DNA of 64,000 bases from positions 1 to 64,000 of the forward strand of contig DATMAG010000016.1 of the NCBI GenBank assembly GCA_035560235.1. The letters are read 5' to 3'. This stretch comes from DASRDU01 sp035560235. GTDB taxonomy: Bacteria > Acidobacteriota > Blastocatellia > RBC074. Numbering within the stretch: the first letter of the stretch is position 1; every line of letters begins with the position of its first letter. The notes under the pieces are model-generated. The model worked only from the letters and a program-made list of their open reading frames with translations. It searched no databases and was not told the DNA's origin. Below, one piece after another: positions 24,601 through 33,795 of the stretch. The translations under genes and the position numbers were made by a program.

Positions 24601-27555
24601 ATGATCAACCTGTCTTCCAGCCGCATCCGCAGGTTCATTTCAATTTCACTCGTCCTCACACTCGCCGCCGTTCAGGTCAGCGCCGGGCTGATTATTACCA
24701 GATCGAACGGCATCGCCGTGACCGGCGCTGACGGCATCAGCTTCATCAATACTTCGGGCATCGCCGTGACCGGCGCTGACGGCATGCTGGCCTTTGCGCC
24801 AAACGGGATCGCCACGACCGGAGCGGACGGCATCGCCGTGACCGGAGCGGACGGAGTCACTCACACCGGAACCAATGGCATCGCGGTGACCGGCGCTGAC
24901 GGCATCGCGGTGACCGGCGCTGATGGCATTGCCGTGACCGGAGCTGATGGCATCGCTGTGACGGGTGCTGACGGAAAGACTTTTCGCGCTGATTCGATTT
25001 ATGTAACCAGACCGACCGGAATTGCCGTAACCGGAGCCGACGGCATTGCCGTGACGGGTGCTGACGGCATCGCCGTCACCGGCGCTGATGCCGTTGAAGC
25101 AGCACGGGCCGATGGAATGACAGTGGAAAAAGCGAGCGGCATTGCCGTCACCGGCGCGGACGGCATCGCTGTGACAGGCGCTGACGGAGTGGTCTACACA
25201 ATTCCGCCGCAGGGAATCGCCGTGACAGGCGCTGACGGGATTGCCGTCACCGGTGCTGGCGGCATCGCCGTGACCGGTGCTGACGGCATCGCCGTGACAG
25301 GCGCTGACACTCTGGTGCCAGGCATTGTCGGCACTGGCCTGCAGAGCGTTGATCCTGAACTGGCAGTGCAGCTCGACAAGTTGAGCGATGACAGCAACGT
25401 CAATGCGATTGTGGTCTATCATCAGTTGCCGAACGATGCCGACATTGCCGACCTGCAGCGCCTCGGCATCATCGGCGGGACTCGTTACCGCGCGCTGCCG
25501 ATGATTGCGCTGACGGCGACGAAGTCACAGCTCATCAGCATTTCACGGCTTCCCGCCGTGCGTTCAATTTACGGCAATCGCACGCTGCAACTCAATTCCG
25601 ATCCTTACATGAAGCTGAACGGAGCGGAGCGCGTGCCGCTCGATGCCGACCTGACGCAGTTTCACAGCGGCGTGCCGCTCGCCGGGCGCAACGTGACTGT
25701 GGCCGTGCTCGACACGGGCGTTGACGGCACGCACAGCGATCTGGCCGGGCGGGTCGTGCAGAACGTCAAGCTGCTCGATCAGCAGAGCGCGAGCGTCGGA
25801 TTCGTCAGTCCGTCGCAGATCGAAAACCTGGCGAATACCGATCAGGCTTACGGACACGGCACCTTCGTCGCCGGAGTAATTGCGGGCAGCGGCGCGCGTT
25901 CAGGCGGGCGTTACGCGGGAGTCGCACCCGAAGCCAGGATAGTCGGACTGAGCGCGGGCGATCTGACGCTTTCGTTTGTTCTGAGCGGCTTCGATTACCT
26001 GCTCAGTCGCGGAGCGAATCTGAATGTGCGCGTCGTCAACTGCAGTTTCTCTTCCAATACGGTCTTCGACACGAACGATCCGGTCAACGTCGCCACAAAG
26101 CTGCTCGCTGAGCGCGGCATTGCGACGGTCTTTTCAGCCGGGAATACCGGGCCGGGCAACAGCACGCTCAATCCTTACGCAGTTGCGCCCTGGGTCATCA
26201 GCGTCGGGGCGACGGATGCTCGCGGGCGACTGGCCGATTTCTCCTCGCGCGGAACGATGGGCAGCGCGCTCTTTCGGCCAACACTCGTTGCGCCGGGCGT
26301 CAGCCTCATCAGCCTGCGTTCGTCAGGGCTGAGTCTGACCGGCACGCTCGGGGTCGCGGGCGCTGACACAAGCCGCCTCGCGCCGGATGAACTGCCCTGG
26401 TATACGACTGCAAGCGGGACGAGCTTTTCAGCGCCGCAGGTGGCCGCCACAATGGCGCTGATGCTCGAAGCAAATCCGAATCTGACTCCGGCGCAGATGC
26501 GCGACATCCTGCAAAGAACGGCGACGCCCATTCCTGCAAACTACCGTCACGAAGTCGGAGCCGGAATGCTCAATGCGCACGCGGCAGTGCTCGAAGCCGC
26601 CTTCCCGCAAAGAAGAATGGGCCAGTGGCGGGCGGCGCTCGACCGCGGGCAGGTGAATTTCACGAACGATCCGACAGTGACCTTTACCGGCACGGTTCAG
26701 CCGGGCCAGAACAGCGACACGAATCTGACTCTGCCTGAAAACACGCTGCTCGCTGCGGTGCAGATTGCGTGGGGGCCGCTCTGGAGCACAAACGATCTGG
26801 GCCTGGCGCTGCTTGATCCCGCCGGAACGCAACGCGCATCGTCGAACTACCTCAATCTGCCAGGCCTGACAGGCAAACGCGAACGGGTCACGCTCAGCAG
26901 TCCTGCCGCCGGGACCTGGCGCGCCCGTGTCAGCAGCACGCTCAATGGGGCGCTGACCGCGCAGCCCTTCACCGGCACGCTCGAAGTGACCAGAGTTGAA
27001 TATTCGCCGCTCGATGACCTCGGCAATCTGAGTTCGCAGGAGCGCAGCGAGGTTTATCAGGCGCTGCGCAGCTTCGTGATGACGCCGTTCGGACGTCACT
27101 TCCGTCCATCGTTCGGCGTGACACGCTCGGCCCTGGCAGCGGCAATGGTGCAGAGCGGATGCGTGCCGCAGTATGTGGCCGCGCAGCCGCGCTTCAACGA
27201 TGTGCGTGATCTGACCACGCGCAACTTTGTCGAAAGCGCGCAGGCCGCGCCCGACGGAGCATTGTTCGATGTGGTGAATGGGAGCGGCTTCCGGCCCAAT
27301 GATGTGACTGATCGGCTGACCGCCGCAGTTGTCCTGGTGCGCGCCGCCGGGTTGCGCGCCGAGGCTGAAGCTCAGGCCGGAGCCACGCTCACCGTAACCG
27401 ACGCGCTGAGCATTCCCGCCAGTCTGCGCGGTTATGTCGCTGTCGCGCTCTCACGCGGGCTGATGACAACCACTAACAACGCCTTCCGTCCGCAAAGTCC
27501 GTTTGTGCGCCTCGAACTCGCACACGCGCTCGCCACGTTGCAGACTCTGCGCTGA
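24601..27555 (+). CDS. Secreted subtilase (S8) with GIAVTGAD repeats and SLH-like C-terminus
   Basis: 984 residues. Signal peptide (1-28, ending VQVSA). Residues 37-236 are dominated by an octapeptide, GIAVTGAD, in 17 copies (one GIATTGAD, one GIAVTGAG), broken by short divergent inserts such as GKTFRADSIYVTRPT. An I9-like propeptide region follows (about 250-335), then a subtilisin-type catalytic domain with Asp371 (AVLDTGVDG), His419 (YGHGTFVAGV) and Ser608 (ASGTSFSAP), all intact, and Asn in FSAGNTGPG. Residues about 690-800 form a beta-sandwich of PPC/P-domain type. The last 170 residues look like degenerate S-layer homology repeats (FRPSFGVTRSALAAAMVQ, FRPNDVTDRLTAAVVLVRAAG, FRPQSPFVRLELAHALATL), suggesting cell-surface anchoring. 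The octapeptide suits a solenoid or beta-roll. M36-type protease gene follows. Confidence 0.9.
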   Translation: MINLSSSRIRRFISISLVLTLAAVQVSAGLIITRSNGIAVTGADGISFINTSGIAVTGADGMLAFAPNGIATTGADGIAVTGADGVTHTGTNGIAVTGADGIAVTGADGIAVTGADGIAVTGADGKTFRADSIYVTRPTGIAVTGADGIAVTGADGIAVTGADAVEAARADGMTVEKASGIAVTGADGIAVTGADGVVYTIPPQGIAVTGADGIAVTGAGGIAVTGADGIAVTGADTLVPGIVGTGLQSVDPELAVQLDKLSDDSNVNAIVVYHQLPNDADIADLQRLGIIGGTRYRALPMIALTATKSQLISISRLPAVRSIYGNRTLQLNSDPYMKLNGAERVPLDADLTQFHSGVPLAGRNVTVAVLDTGVDGTHSDLAGRVVQNVKLLDQQSASVGFVSPSQIENLANTDQAYGHGTFVAGVIAGSGARSGGRYAGVAPEARIVGLSAGDLTLSFVLSGFDYLLSRGANLNVRVVNCSFSSNTVFDTNDPVNVATKLLAERGIATVFSAGNTGPGNSTLNPYAVAPWVISVGATDARGRLADFSSRGTMGSALFRPTLVAPGVSLISLRSSGLSLTGTLGVAGADTSRLAPDELPWYTTASGTSFSAPQVAATMALMLEANPNLTPAQMRDILQRTATPIPANYRHEVGAGMLNAHAAVLEAAFPQRRMGQWRAALDRGQVNFTNDPTVTFTGTVQPGQNSDTNLTLPENTLLAAVQIAWGPLWSTNDLGLALLDPAGTQRASSNYLNLPGLTGKRERVTLSSPAAGTWRARVSSTLNGALTAQPFTGTLEVTRVEYSPLDDLGNLSSQERSEVYQALRSFVMTPFGRHFRPSFGVTRSALAAAMVQSGCVPQYVAAQPRFNDVRDLTTRNFVESAQAAPDGALFDVVNGSGFRPNDVTDRLTAAVVLVRAAGLRAEAEAQAGATLTVTDALSIPASLRGYVAVALSRGLMTTTNNAFRPQSPFVRLELAHALATLQTLR
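24709..25308 (+). repeat. In-frame 24-bp tandem repeat array encoding GIAVTGAD
   Basis: Seventeen copies of an 8-codon unit, arranged in blocks of one to four separated by 7-17 codon divergent segments. Synonymous codons vary between copies (for example GGCATCGCCGTGACC and GGAATTGCCGTAACC), so the protein repeat is held while the DNA drifts, which argues for selection on the peptide. Confidence 0.95.
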
Positions 27556-28073
27556 TTTCTCAATACGGAGAGAAGACGAAACAAACGGAAAGAACGGAAC
27601 AGACGAAAAACCTCAGGCTGGATTGAGGCCCTTTCCATCTGTTCCGTGATTTCCGTTTATTCCGTCATCTCTCTGCCTTCACTACTCGCTCAAGTCTGCC
27701 TCAACCATCCGCTAAAGCTCTGATTTATCTCAGCCGGTCACGGCCTCAGCGACGGTTCAAGTTTTTCTCAATCACGGCCTGCCACAATCCGCTTCCGCTG
27801 AAACAGAAATGATGGATTCAGGGTTTTGCCCCGCCCGCGCCGTGAATGGGACAGCAAAGACGCGGGCCGAATCGGCCTCCTCACCGTGTTCAGGCGGTTG
27901 TGCTGAACCGGGCTGAGGCCAGGGTGAGCCGCGAACGCGTGGGGGAGAAGCACACGGAAAAGGGGCACTCTGTGCGCTGACGCTGAGTTCGCGGCTCGCT
28001 GCTCTGCAGAGCCCCTCGCTTTGGTCAGAAACCGCGCCACTGAAAAACAATTTGCACAAAGGAGAATCTCTCT
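27556..28073. other. 518-bp intergenic region with a 20-bp inverted repeat
   Basis: No gene supported. Close to the subtilase stop is an inverted repeat, 27584-27603 against 27638-27657 (18 of 20 positions complementary), built from CGGAAAGAACGGAACAGA. It could act as terminator stem for the subtilase; it belongs stylistically with the elements at 5858-6003 and 8757-9037. The rest up to the M36 gene shows only shadow-like frames, and the promoter of the metalloprotease must be here. AAAGGAG at 28058-28064 is its ribosome-binding site. Confidence 0.6.
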
Positions 28074-31000
28074 ATGCATCGTTACAGGACTCTGGCGAAA
28101 TTCGCCATGGTTTTACTGAGCGCGGCGATTGCCCTGTCGGGCAGCACGCCGTCACTGAAGGTTCAGGCCGCCAGCGATTCGACGGCCACGAAAGCGGGAA
28201 CCGGATTTGAGATGTACTGGCGTCCGGCCCCTGATTACGATTTCAACCTCGCGCGCGGACTCGGCAATCTGCGCAAGGCCACGGCCGATCAGCTCGCGGC
28301 CATCGGGAATCTGAAGGCCGCTGCAAATGCGCCATCAATGACCGTGCGCTGGAACGATTTCGGCGGTTCGCCCGATGTGCTGATGGATTTTGCCAGCCAG
28401 GCCTATTCCGGCACGCCCGAAGAGGCCGCGCGCAGCTTCCTGGCTGCGAACGCGACGATCTTCGGCATCGGCAGTCTGAATGACCTGCAACTGTTTTCGC
28501 AGCGCGAAGCCCTGGGCGGTTACCTGCTGCGCTTTCAGCAGACCTTCAACGGCATTCCGGTCAAAGACGGCGGCGTCGGGCTGGTGATGAATGGCAACAA
28601 ACAGGTCATTATGGCGAGCGGCCCGTACTTCCGCGATGTCAATGTCAATACGACTCCGGCGCTCAGCGCCGATCAGGCGCGCGCGGCGGCTGACGCTGAT
28701 CTGGCGAAGTATTTCGTTTCGCTTCCCGCCGAAGCGATGAGCCTGCTGCAGCCCGCGCTCGATAATCTGGCGCAGCAGCTTGCGGCGGTGCAGAACCTGC
28801 AACCCGCGCTCGGCATCTATCCGACGGCTGATGGTTACAAACTGGTCTGGAAGGTAGCGAAGTTTTCAACCAATCCGTTCGGACTCTATCTGATCTCGGT
28901 TGACGCGCAGACGGGCGAGATCGTTTCAAGACAGGATTACGCGAACTTCCAGCAGGCGCCGCTTCCCTTCACCGCTGACATCTATCCGAAGTATCCGACG
29001 ATCACGCAGGAACTGAAGGATCAGGGCATCATCAGCGACTGCAACGGCACGCCGTGCGGGCAGGAGCGCGTCACGCTGCGCAAGTTCGATCAGACGAACG
29101 TGACGACCGGACTCAACGGCACGCTGACCGGCACGCACGCGCTCGTCAACAACGCGCTTGCGACAAAGCTGCCGTTCGCGCAGGCGGCAAAAGGCACCTG
29201 GCATTTTCGCGTGGATGACCCGACGAACTTCGAGGCGCGCACCAATGAAATTGATCAGCGCGCCGAACCCGCCGAACATCAGGACGAAATCAACGCCTTC
29301 TTCTTTGTGACCTACCTGCTCGAATACGTTGATTACCTGCACGTCGCGGGCGACCGTCAGAACTTCGGTCAGGGCGATTTTCCCGACGATTATCCGAACA
29401 AGACCGTGCCGCTGCCCGCGACGGTTCACATTCCCAACATCTACCTCGCGCTGAATGCCATCAACGGGCAGTTGCCGAACGTGAGCGATCCGGCCTTTGT
29501 GGACAAGGCGCTCGGCCTTGATAACGCCGTCGCCTTCAACGTCACCGGCCTGATTCAGTCGCTGACCGGCGTGAAGTCGCCGATTGTGGCCAACCCGACG
29601 GTCTATGGTCACGGCTATTACTTCAACGACCTGGCGCTTGAAGGCACTGTGCCATATCACGAAGGCATGCACGCCATCACCAGCCCGATTGCCGGACTCG
29701 AAGGCGAACCCGAAGGCGGCGCGCTCAACGAAGGCCAGGCTGATATGTGGGCCTTCACAATCACGAACAATCCGAGCCTCGGCGATTACGTCGTCAACGC
29801 GTTCAAGCTGCGCCAGCTTTATCGTGATCGCGGGCGCAACCCTGATTCGATTGCCTACATTCGCAGCGCGCGTTCCACGCTCAAGTATTCCGACATCGGT
29901 ACGCTCGTGAGCGGCGGCGTGGCTCAATTCGAGGAGCATTACGACGGCGAGATCTATATGTCCACAATGTGGGACATTCGTGAAATGCTCAATCGCGTCT
30001 ACCCGAACACGACTAATTACAAACGCCCCGCGCCGAAGGATGGCACAGCCTCGAAGGTCATCACGCAGGGCACTGAAATTTTCGAGCGCGATTTTCTGGG
30101 TTCGATGTATGTTCTCGGCACGACCGCGCCCGATACTTTTGTCAAGGCGCGTGACGCGATGCTCGTGGCCGATCAGATGCTCTATTCATCGAACACGACC
30201 GATCCGGCAGCGCCGGGACGGCATCGCGCGCTGATCGAACAGATCTTCGCTGCGCACGAAATGGGCGTGAATGCCCGCGAAGTCACGGGTGGTGTGGCTA
30301 CCATCTCAACTCAGGTCACACCGTTTACCGGCAATCAGCCGGCCCCGGCAGTCCCGACTTACATCAGAACAGCTCCGGCTTCGACCCGCAGCGTGACAGT
30401 CAGCTGGCAGGGCGTGAGCGGCGCTGTGGCTTATGAAGTGCTCAAGCGCAAGCTCGGCTTTGAAAACAAACGCGAGCCGAACGGCATTCGCAACTACAAC
30501 GACGGCGACGCTTCGACAACGGGTTATCGTCACGTCGCGTTCGTGAGCAGCAATCTGACTTCGTATGAGGACAAGGGCGCAGTGCATGAAATCTTCGCGC
30601 CTGAAGGATTGTCGAACCTCTTCGATCACGAATATGTGGTGCGGGCCATCGGCGTCAATGCGAGCGGTCAGCTCGGGTTCTCGAACCTGAGCGGTTCATC
30701 GAGACCGCTCACGAAGGAGCAGAACGTCACCAAAGCCGTTGACACAGCGATTGCCAATGTCAGCTTTGCGAATGGAGTCTTTGCCTTCGATCAGACGCTG
30801 ACCAACGCGCGCGGCGCAAACAGTTCGGACAAGACCATCTACACGCCGATTGCGTTCCGCATCGAGAAGATCTCCGATCCGACCGTAACGGTGCGCAACC
30901 CGGATCAGACGAATCCTGTGCCGACATTCTTCTACAATCAGATTCTGCCGCTCGGCGCAACTTCGGGGCCGCGCAGGCTGGAATTCAACGACCCGCTGGC

Positions 31001-31640
31001 GAAACTCTTCACCTTTGACGCGAAGGTCCTCGGCCAGGTCTTTACCGGCTCAACGACCGGCAGCGGCAGCCAGCCGGGCGATGGCACGAGCAATCCGCCG
31101 ACGCCTGTGACTTATTCAGTCTTCCGTCAGGAATTCAACGGCACTCTCCCGCTCGGCGATCCGACCGGCATCACGACGGGCGGCGGACTGCTGAAGGAAG
31201 ACTATTACGCCGACCCGAACTTCAAGGGTGTCACCTGGACTGAAGTCGAAGTTGTCACCAAACCCGACGCGCAGTACCTCGACCTCAGTCTGAGTTCGAT
31301 GACGGCGGTGGATATGGATCTGGAACTGCGCGCCGCTGACGGCACGCTGATAACCCGGTCCGCCGGATCAACCGCGAGCGAACACATCCAGGCGCAGGTG
31401 CAGCCGAACACGCGATACATCGTGCGCGTAGTCGGCTGGGTCAACGTCGCGGCTGATTACAAAATCGTCAGCGATCAGTGGCTGCCGCAGGGTTCGCCCA
31501 ATGCGAACGCCGGAACCGTCACGCCATCCGGTTCAGGCAGCACTGGCGGCGGGACAACTGTTACCGGAGTAGTCGAACAACTGCTCCGCTTCACGGTCAA
31601 CCCGCTGACGCGCACAGTGACGGTACAACTGCTTCAGTAG
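28074..31640 (+). CDS. Secreted M36-type (fungalysin-like) metalloprotease
   Basis: 1188 residues with N-terminal signal peptide (to about residue 36, VQAAS). An FTP-type propeptide covers about 100-220 (GGYLLRFQQTFNGIPVKDGG). The peptidase domain carries the zinc motif HEGMH (His529, Glu530, His533) and the distal ligand Glu553 in GGALNEGQADMWA, the M36 arrangement. Substitution in the usual HEYTHG string (HEGMHA) is within what gluzincin families allow. After the catalytic domain come an FN3-like domain (about 760-850, TRSVTVSWQGVSGAVAYEVL) and a PPC-like beta-sandwich near the C-terminus (YLDLSLSSMTAVDMDLELR). Likely extracellular protein degradation alongside the preceding subtilase. A strong terminator follows. 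Good ribosome-binding site at the chosen ATG. Confidence 0.87.
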   Translation: MHRYRTLAKFAMVLLSAAIALSGSTPSLKVQAASDSTATKAGTGFEMYWRPAPDYDFNLARGLGNLRKATADQLAAIGNLKAAANAPSMTVRWNDFGGSPDVLMDFASQAYSGTPEEAARSFLAANATIFGIGSLNDLQLFSQREALGGYLLRFQQTFNGIPVKDGGVGLVMNGNKQVIMASGPYFRDVNVNTTPALSADQARAAADADLAKYFVSLPAEAMSLLQPALDNLAQQLAAVQNLQPALGIYPTADGYKLVWKVAKFSTNPFGLYLISVDAQTGEIVSRQDYANFQQAPLPFTADIYPKYPTITQELKDQGIISDCNGTPCGQERVTLRKFDQTNVTTGLNGTLTGTHALVNNALATKLPFAQAAKGTWHFRVDDPTNFEARTNEIDQRAEPAEHQDEINAFFFVTYLLEYVDYLHVAGDRQNFGQGDFPDDYPNKTVPLPATVHIPNIYLALNAINGQLPNVSDPAFVDKALGLDNAVAFNVTGLIQSLTGVKSPIVANPTVYGHGYYFNDLALEGTVPYHEGMHAITSPIAGLEGEPEGGALNEGQADMWAFTITNNPSLGDYVVNAFKLRQLYRDRGRNPDSIAYIRSARSTLKYSDIGTLVSGGVAQFEEHYDGEIYMSTMWDIREMLNRVYPNTTNYKRPAPKDGTASKVITQGTEIFERDFLGSMYVLGTTAPDTFVKARDAMLVADQMLYSSNTTDPAAPGRHRALIEQIFAAHEMGVNAREVTGGVATISTQVTPFTGNQPAPAVPTYIRTAPASTRSVTVSWQGVSGAVAYEVLKRKLGFENKREPNGIRNYNDGDASTTGYRHVAFVSSNLTSYEDKGAVHEIFAPEGLSNLFDHEYVVRAIGVNASGQLGFSNLSGSSRPLTKEQNVTKAVDTAIANVSFANGVFAFDQTLTNARGANSSDKTIYTPIAFRIEKISDPTVTVRNPDQTNPVPTFFYNQILPLGATSGPRRLEFNDPLAKLFTFDAKVLGQVFTGSTTGSGSQPGDGTSNPPTPVTYSVFRQEFNGTLPLGDPTGITTGGGLLKEDYYADPNFKGVTWTEVEVVTKPDAQYLDLSLSSMTAVDMDLELRAADGTLITRSAGSTASEHIQAQVQPNTRYIVRVVGWVNVAADYKIVSDQWLPQGSPNANAGTVTPSGSGSTGGGTTVTGVVEQLLRFTVNPLTRTVTVQLLQ

Positions 31641-31668
31641 CAGGAACGAGTTCCCGCTTTGAAGAGCA

Positions 31669-31699
31669 AGGCCGTGCGGAGATCATCTCCGCACGGCCT
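31669..31699 (+). terminator. Intrinsic terminator after the metalloprotease gene
   Basis: Perfect 15-bp stem, 31669-31683 with 31685-31699, followed by CTTTATTTC. Begins 29 bp past the stop codon. Confidence 0.8.
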
Positions 31700-31878
31700 C
31701 TTTATTTCACAGGCCTGTCGAAACGGGCTGACCGGAACGCTGATTCGTTCAGCCTGCCGCGAAACCGGCGCTGCTTGCTCCCCATCCGGCGCAGTTTTAT
31801 ACTGCTCCCGTTTTCATGCTTGAACGCCGCAGCCTGAGGTGTCTGATACTGGATACCTTCGCTATCCGGCTAATTCAA

Positions 31879-32376
31879 GTTAGGTGCCGCTACATCGAAA
31901 GCAAGGAAGTAAGCGAATAACGAAGCAAGAAGAAAAGTAGCCAGCCCGCGTCAGAGATAAAAAGACAAGCGGCTCATAACCTCGTAAAGAACTTGGTCAC
32001 GAAGCAGAACAATGGAAATACCAGAAATCAAACTTGTGCCAACTCCTGAAACGGAAGAGGCAAAGCAAGCGGTCGGCTATAAGCGGAACAAGGAAGCTGG
32101 CTTTAGACATAAGCTTGGCGGCAAACCCGACTTCATCCAGGAAGAAAGATGGCCAAGCTGCAAGCATTGCCAAAAGAAGATGACGTTTTATGGCCAGCTA
32201 GACTCAATCGGCGACAACTATGACTTGGCTGACTGTGGGATCATCTATGTTTTCGTTTGCTTTGGCTGTTTCGAGACCCAAAGTATGCTTCAGTCGTATT
32301 AACCATACGTTCATCCCAAAAGGCGAGGAAGAGAAAAACCAAACCGAGATATTCGGTTCCTTGAAAACGCACCTAA
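31879..32376 (+). mobile_element. Possible relic integron gene cassette
   Basis: The start carries GTTAGGT, matching the integron core GTTRRRY. The end carries ACCTAAC followed by ACCCGATGCACC, matching the RYYYAAC (R'') and L'' parts of attC sites. The two ends form an exact 9-bp inverted pair (31879-31887 and 32368-32376). Between them lies one gene in the expected orientation, in DNA clearly less GC-rich than its surroundings. The second half of attC (L' and a second GTTRRRY) is not recognisable within the next 120 bp and no integrase is in the window, so this is at most a truncated cassette. The 134 bp between the left core and the gene show no other structure. Confidence 0.35.
32012..32302 (+). 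CDS. DUF1963/YwqG-like small protein
   Basis: 96 residues. The pattern KLGGKPDFIQ, then WPSCKHCQKKMTFYGQLDS, then IIYVFVCFGCFET resembles the core of DUF1963/YwqG-type proteins, which are cytoplasmic and of unknown function; the two CxxC pairs suggest a zinc site. Family members are usually longer (over 150 residues), so this may be a minimal or truncated member. Base composition and codons (many AAA, GAA, TTT) differ from the GC-rich neighbours, consistent with transfer, and it sits between integron-like core sites. No clear ribosome-binding site before the ATG. Confidence 0.6.
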   Translation: MEIPEIKLVPTPETEEAKQAVGYKRNKEAGFRHKLGGKPDFIQEERWPSCKHCQKKMTFYGQLDSIGDNYDLADCGIIYVFVCFGCFETQSMLQSY

Positions 32377-32491
32377 CACCCGATGCACCGGAGGCCGGTC
32401 CGCGACTGCTTCGACGATCACCAATATCCCAGGTCGGCCCCGGTGATCTCGGCCGTCAGGCCGACAAAGCCCGGCTCTGATTCGGGCTAAA

Positions 32492-32977
32492 ATGGCAGGA
32501 ATGGCTGTTTCAGGTAAGACGTTTCAACTGTACACAGGTGAGAGATTGCTCCAGATAAATAGTATAACCCTGCTACTGCTGTCTGCCGTGTTCCTGACCG
32601 CTGCGTGCAATCAGGGTAAGTCATTTACCAAAGATGATCTGGATAAACTTATCGGTGAACGGCTAAAAGCCGGGTCATACAGGACGGAAGTCTTCAAATT
32701 TCTGGAAGAACAAGAGATTACCAGCTTCAAATATCAGAAACATAACTCAGAAGAAGAGGCGGCAAAATGGGAGTCCGATGCTCATATACCGAATTTGTAT
32801 GACAACGAAAGATTAAGAGACAGGTGGAAAGATATCAGATATGCGTTGTTAGCGACTGTCAGAAGTTCGAGGACAAGATTTTTTGGGTGGGATGTCAATA
32901 TCTGGGTCCGTTTCTATTTCGATAAAGATGAAAAACTGATCGCTTATACTCTGGATGAAATTACAGAAAGCCCCTGA
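32492..32977 (+). CDS. Putative lipoprotein of unknown function
   Basis: 161 residues. A hydrophobic segment ending in the lipobox LTAAC (ITLLLLSAVFLTAACNQG) predicts lipid attachment at Cys39 and export. The mature part is charged and helical in its first half (FTKDDLDKLIGERLKAGSY, FKFLEEQEITSFKYQ) and beta-like at the end (WDVNIWVRFYFDKDEKLIAYTLDEI). The region ahead of the hydrophobic segment is long for a lipoprotein signal, so a start further in, such as the TTG at 32546 after GGTGAGAG, is possible. Lower GC than the rest of the window, part of the same foreign-looking island. No family recognised. Confidence 0.6.
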   Translation: MAGMAVSGKTFQLYTGERLLQINSITLLLLSAVFLTAACNQGKSFTKDDLDKLIGERLKAGSYRTEVFKFLEEQEITSFKYQKHNSEEEAAKWESDAHIPNLYDNERLRDRWKDIRYALLATVRSSRTRFFGWDVNIWVRFYFDKDEKLIAYTLDEITESP

Positions 32978-33342
32978 TTGTTTGTTCAGGTAAAATGACA
33001 AAGAGTTTTTCTTATGACATCGCGCCCTGAGCCTGTGTATGCAGATGACATATGAACCAACGAAATATGAGTGTATTCGTCGCCGCCAATTATTCAACTG
33101 GGAAGAAATGATTGAAGGGCTGGCGGTGATAGATGTATGTCAGCCCTGTGGCGGGTCTGGTTTGATAAATGGGAATTGAAAGTGATCCGGGAACTGGCGG
33201 AAGCAAGAGGCTGGGACAAAGTTGTTTTATCCGGGGTCCTCTTGTGATCTGCCTGTGAAGGTGGCCAAGCCGAAAAAAAGGGCGGTCAATTCGATGTTGA
33301 ATAGTTACCCGGAATCAGAAAGTATCCATCAAGGAGGAGAAA
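32978..33342. other. 365-bp AT-richer stretch without an intact gene
   Basis: Only short broken frames are present; one around 33180-33245 reads VIRELAEARGWDKVVLSG, which looks like a piece of a former gene but cannot be assigned. The composition matches the preceding island and changes back to GC-rich at the osmC gene. Ends with the strong ribosome-binding site AAGGAGGAG of osmC. Confidence 0.45.
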
Positions 33343-33768
33343 ATGAGACGTAAAGCTTCAGCAGTCTGGAAAGGCGATCTGAAAGGCGGACGGGGAACGA
33401 TCTCGACTGAGAGCGGAGTTCTCGCTGACACTCAGTATTCATTCAGCACCCGTTTTGAGGAAGGGCGGGGCACCAATCCTGAGGAACTGATTGCGGCAGC
33501 GCATGCGGGCTGTTTCTCGATGGCGCTCTCGGCTCAGCTTGGCAATGCCGGGCTGACGGCGGACAGCATCAGCACGACGGCGACCGTCAGGCTTGAGAAA
33601 ACAGACGCCGGATTCACCATCACTTCAGTTCACCTTGAGGTGACGGCCAGAGTCCCCGGCGCGGATCAGCAGGCTTTTGAGACGGCGGCAAACAATGCCA
33701 AAGCCGGATGCCCGGTGTCGCGGGTGCTGAATGCCACGATCACGATGGATGCCAGGCTTGAGAGTTAA
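33343..33768 (+). CDS. osmC: OsmC-family organic hydroperoxide reductase
   Basis: 141 residues, the standard OsmC length. Both redox cysteines are present: Cys57 in AAHAGCFSMALS and Cys123 in KAGCPVSRVL. The N-terminal segment (ASAVWKGDLKGGRGTISTES) and the TNPEELIAAAHAGC motif are typical of the OsmC rather than the Ohr branch. The enzyme reduces organic peroxides with its cysteine pair, in the cytoplasm. AAGGAGGAG lies 5 bp before the ATG. It is convergent with the frameshifted subtilase. Confidence 0.93.
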   Translation: MRRKASAVWKGDLKGGRGTISTESGVLADTQYSFSTRFEEGRGTNPEELIAAAHAGCFSMALSAQLGNAGLTADSISTTATVRLEKTDAGFTITSVHLEVTARVPGADQQAFETAANNAKAGCPVSRVLNATITMDARLES

Positions 33769-33795
33769 TGCAGGCCGCGGCTTCATTGATTCTGT

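Noticed and set aside
24646..25422. Antisense 258-codon frame across the GIAVTGAD repeat array, and the array's CRISPR-like DNA periodicity
   Set aside because: The periodicity is exactly 24 bp in frame with the subtilase, there are no unique spacers of uniform length, and the antisense frame is a by-product of the repeat. Not a CRISPR array.
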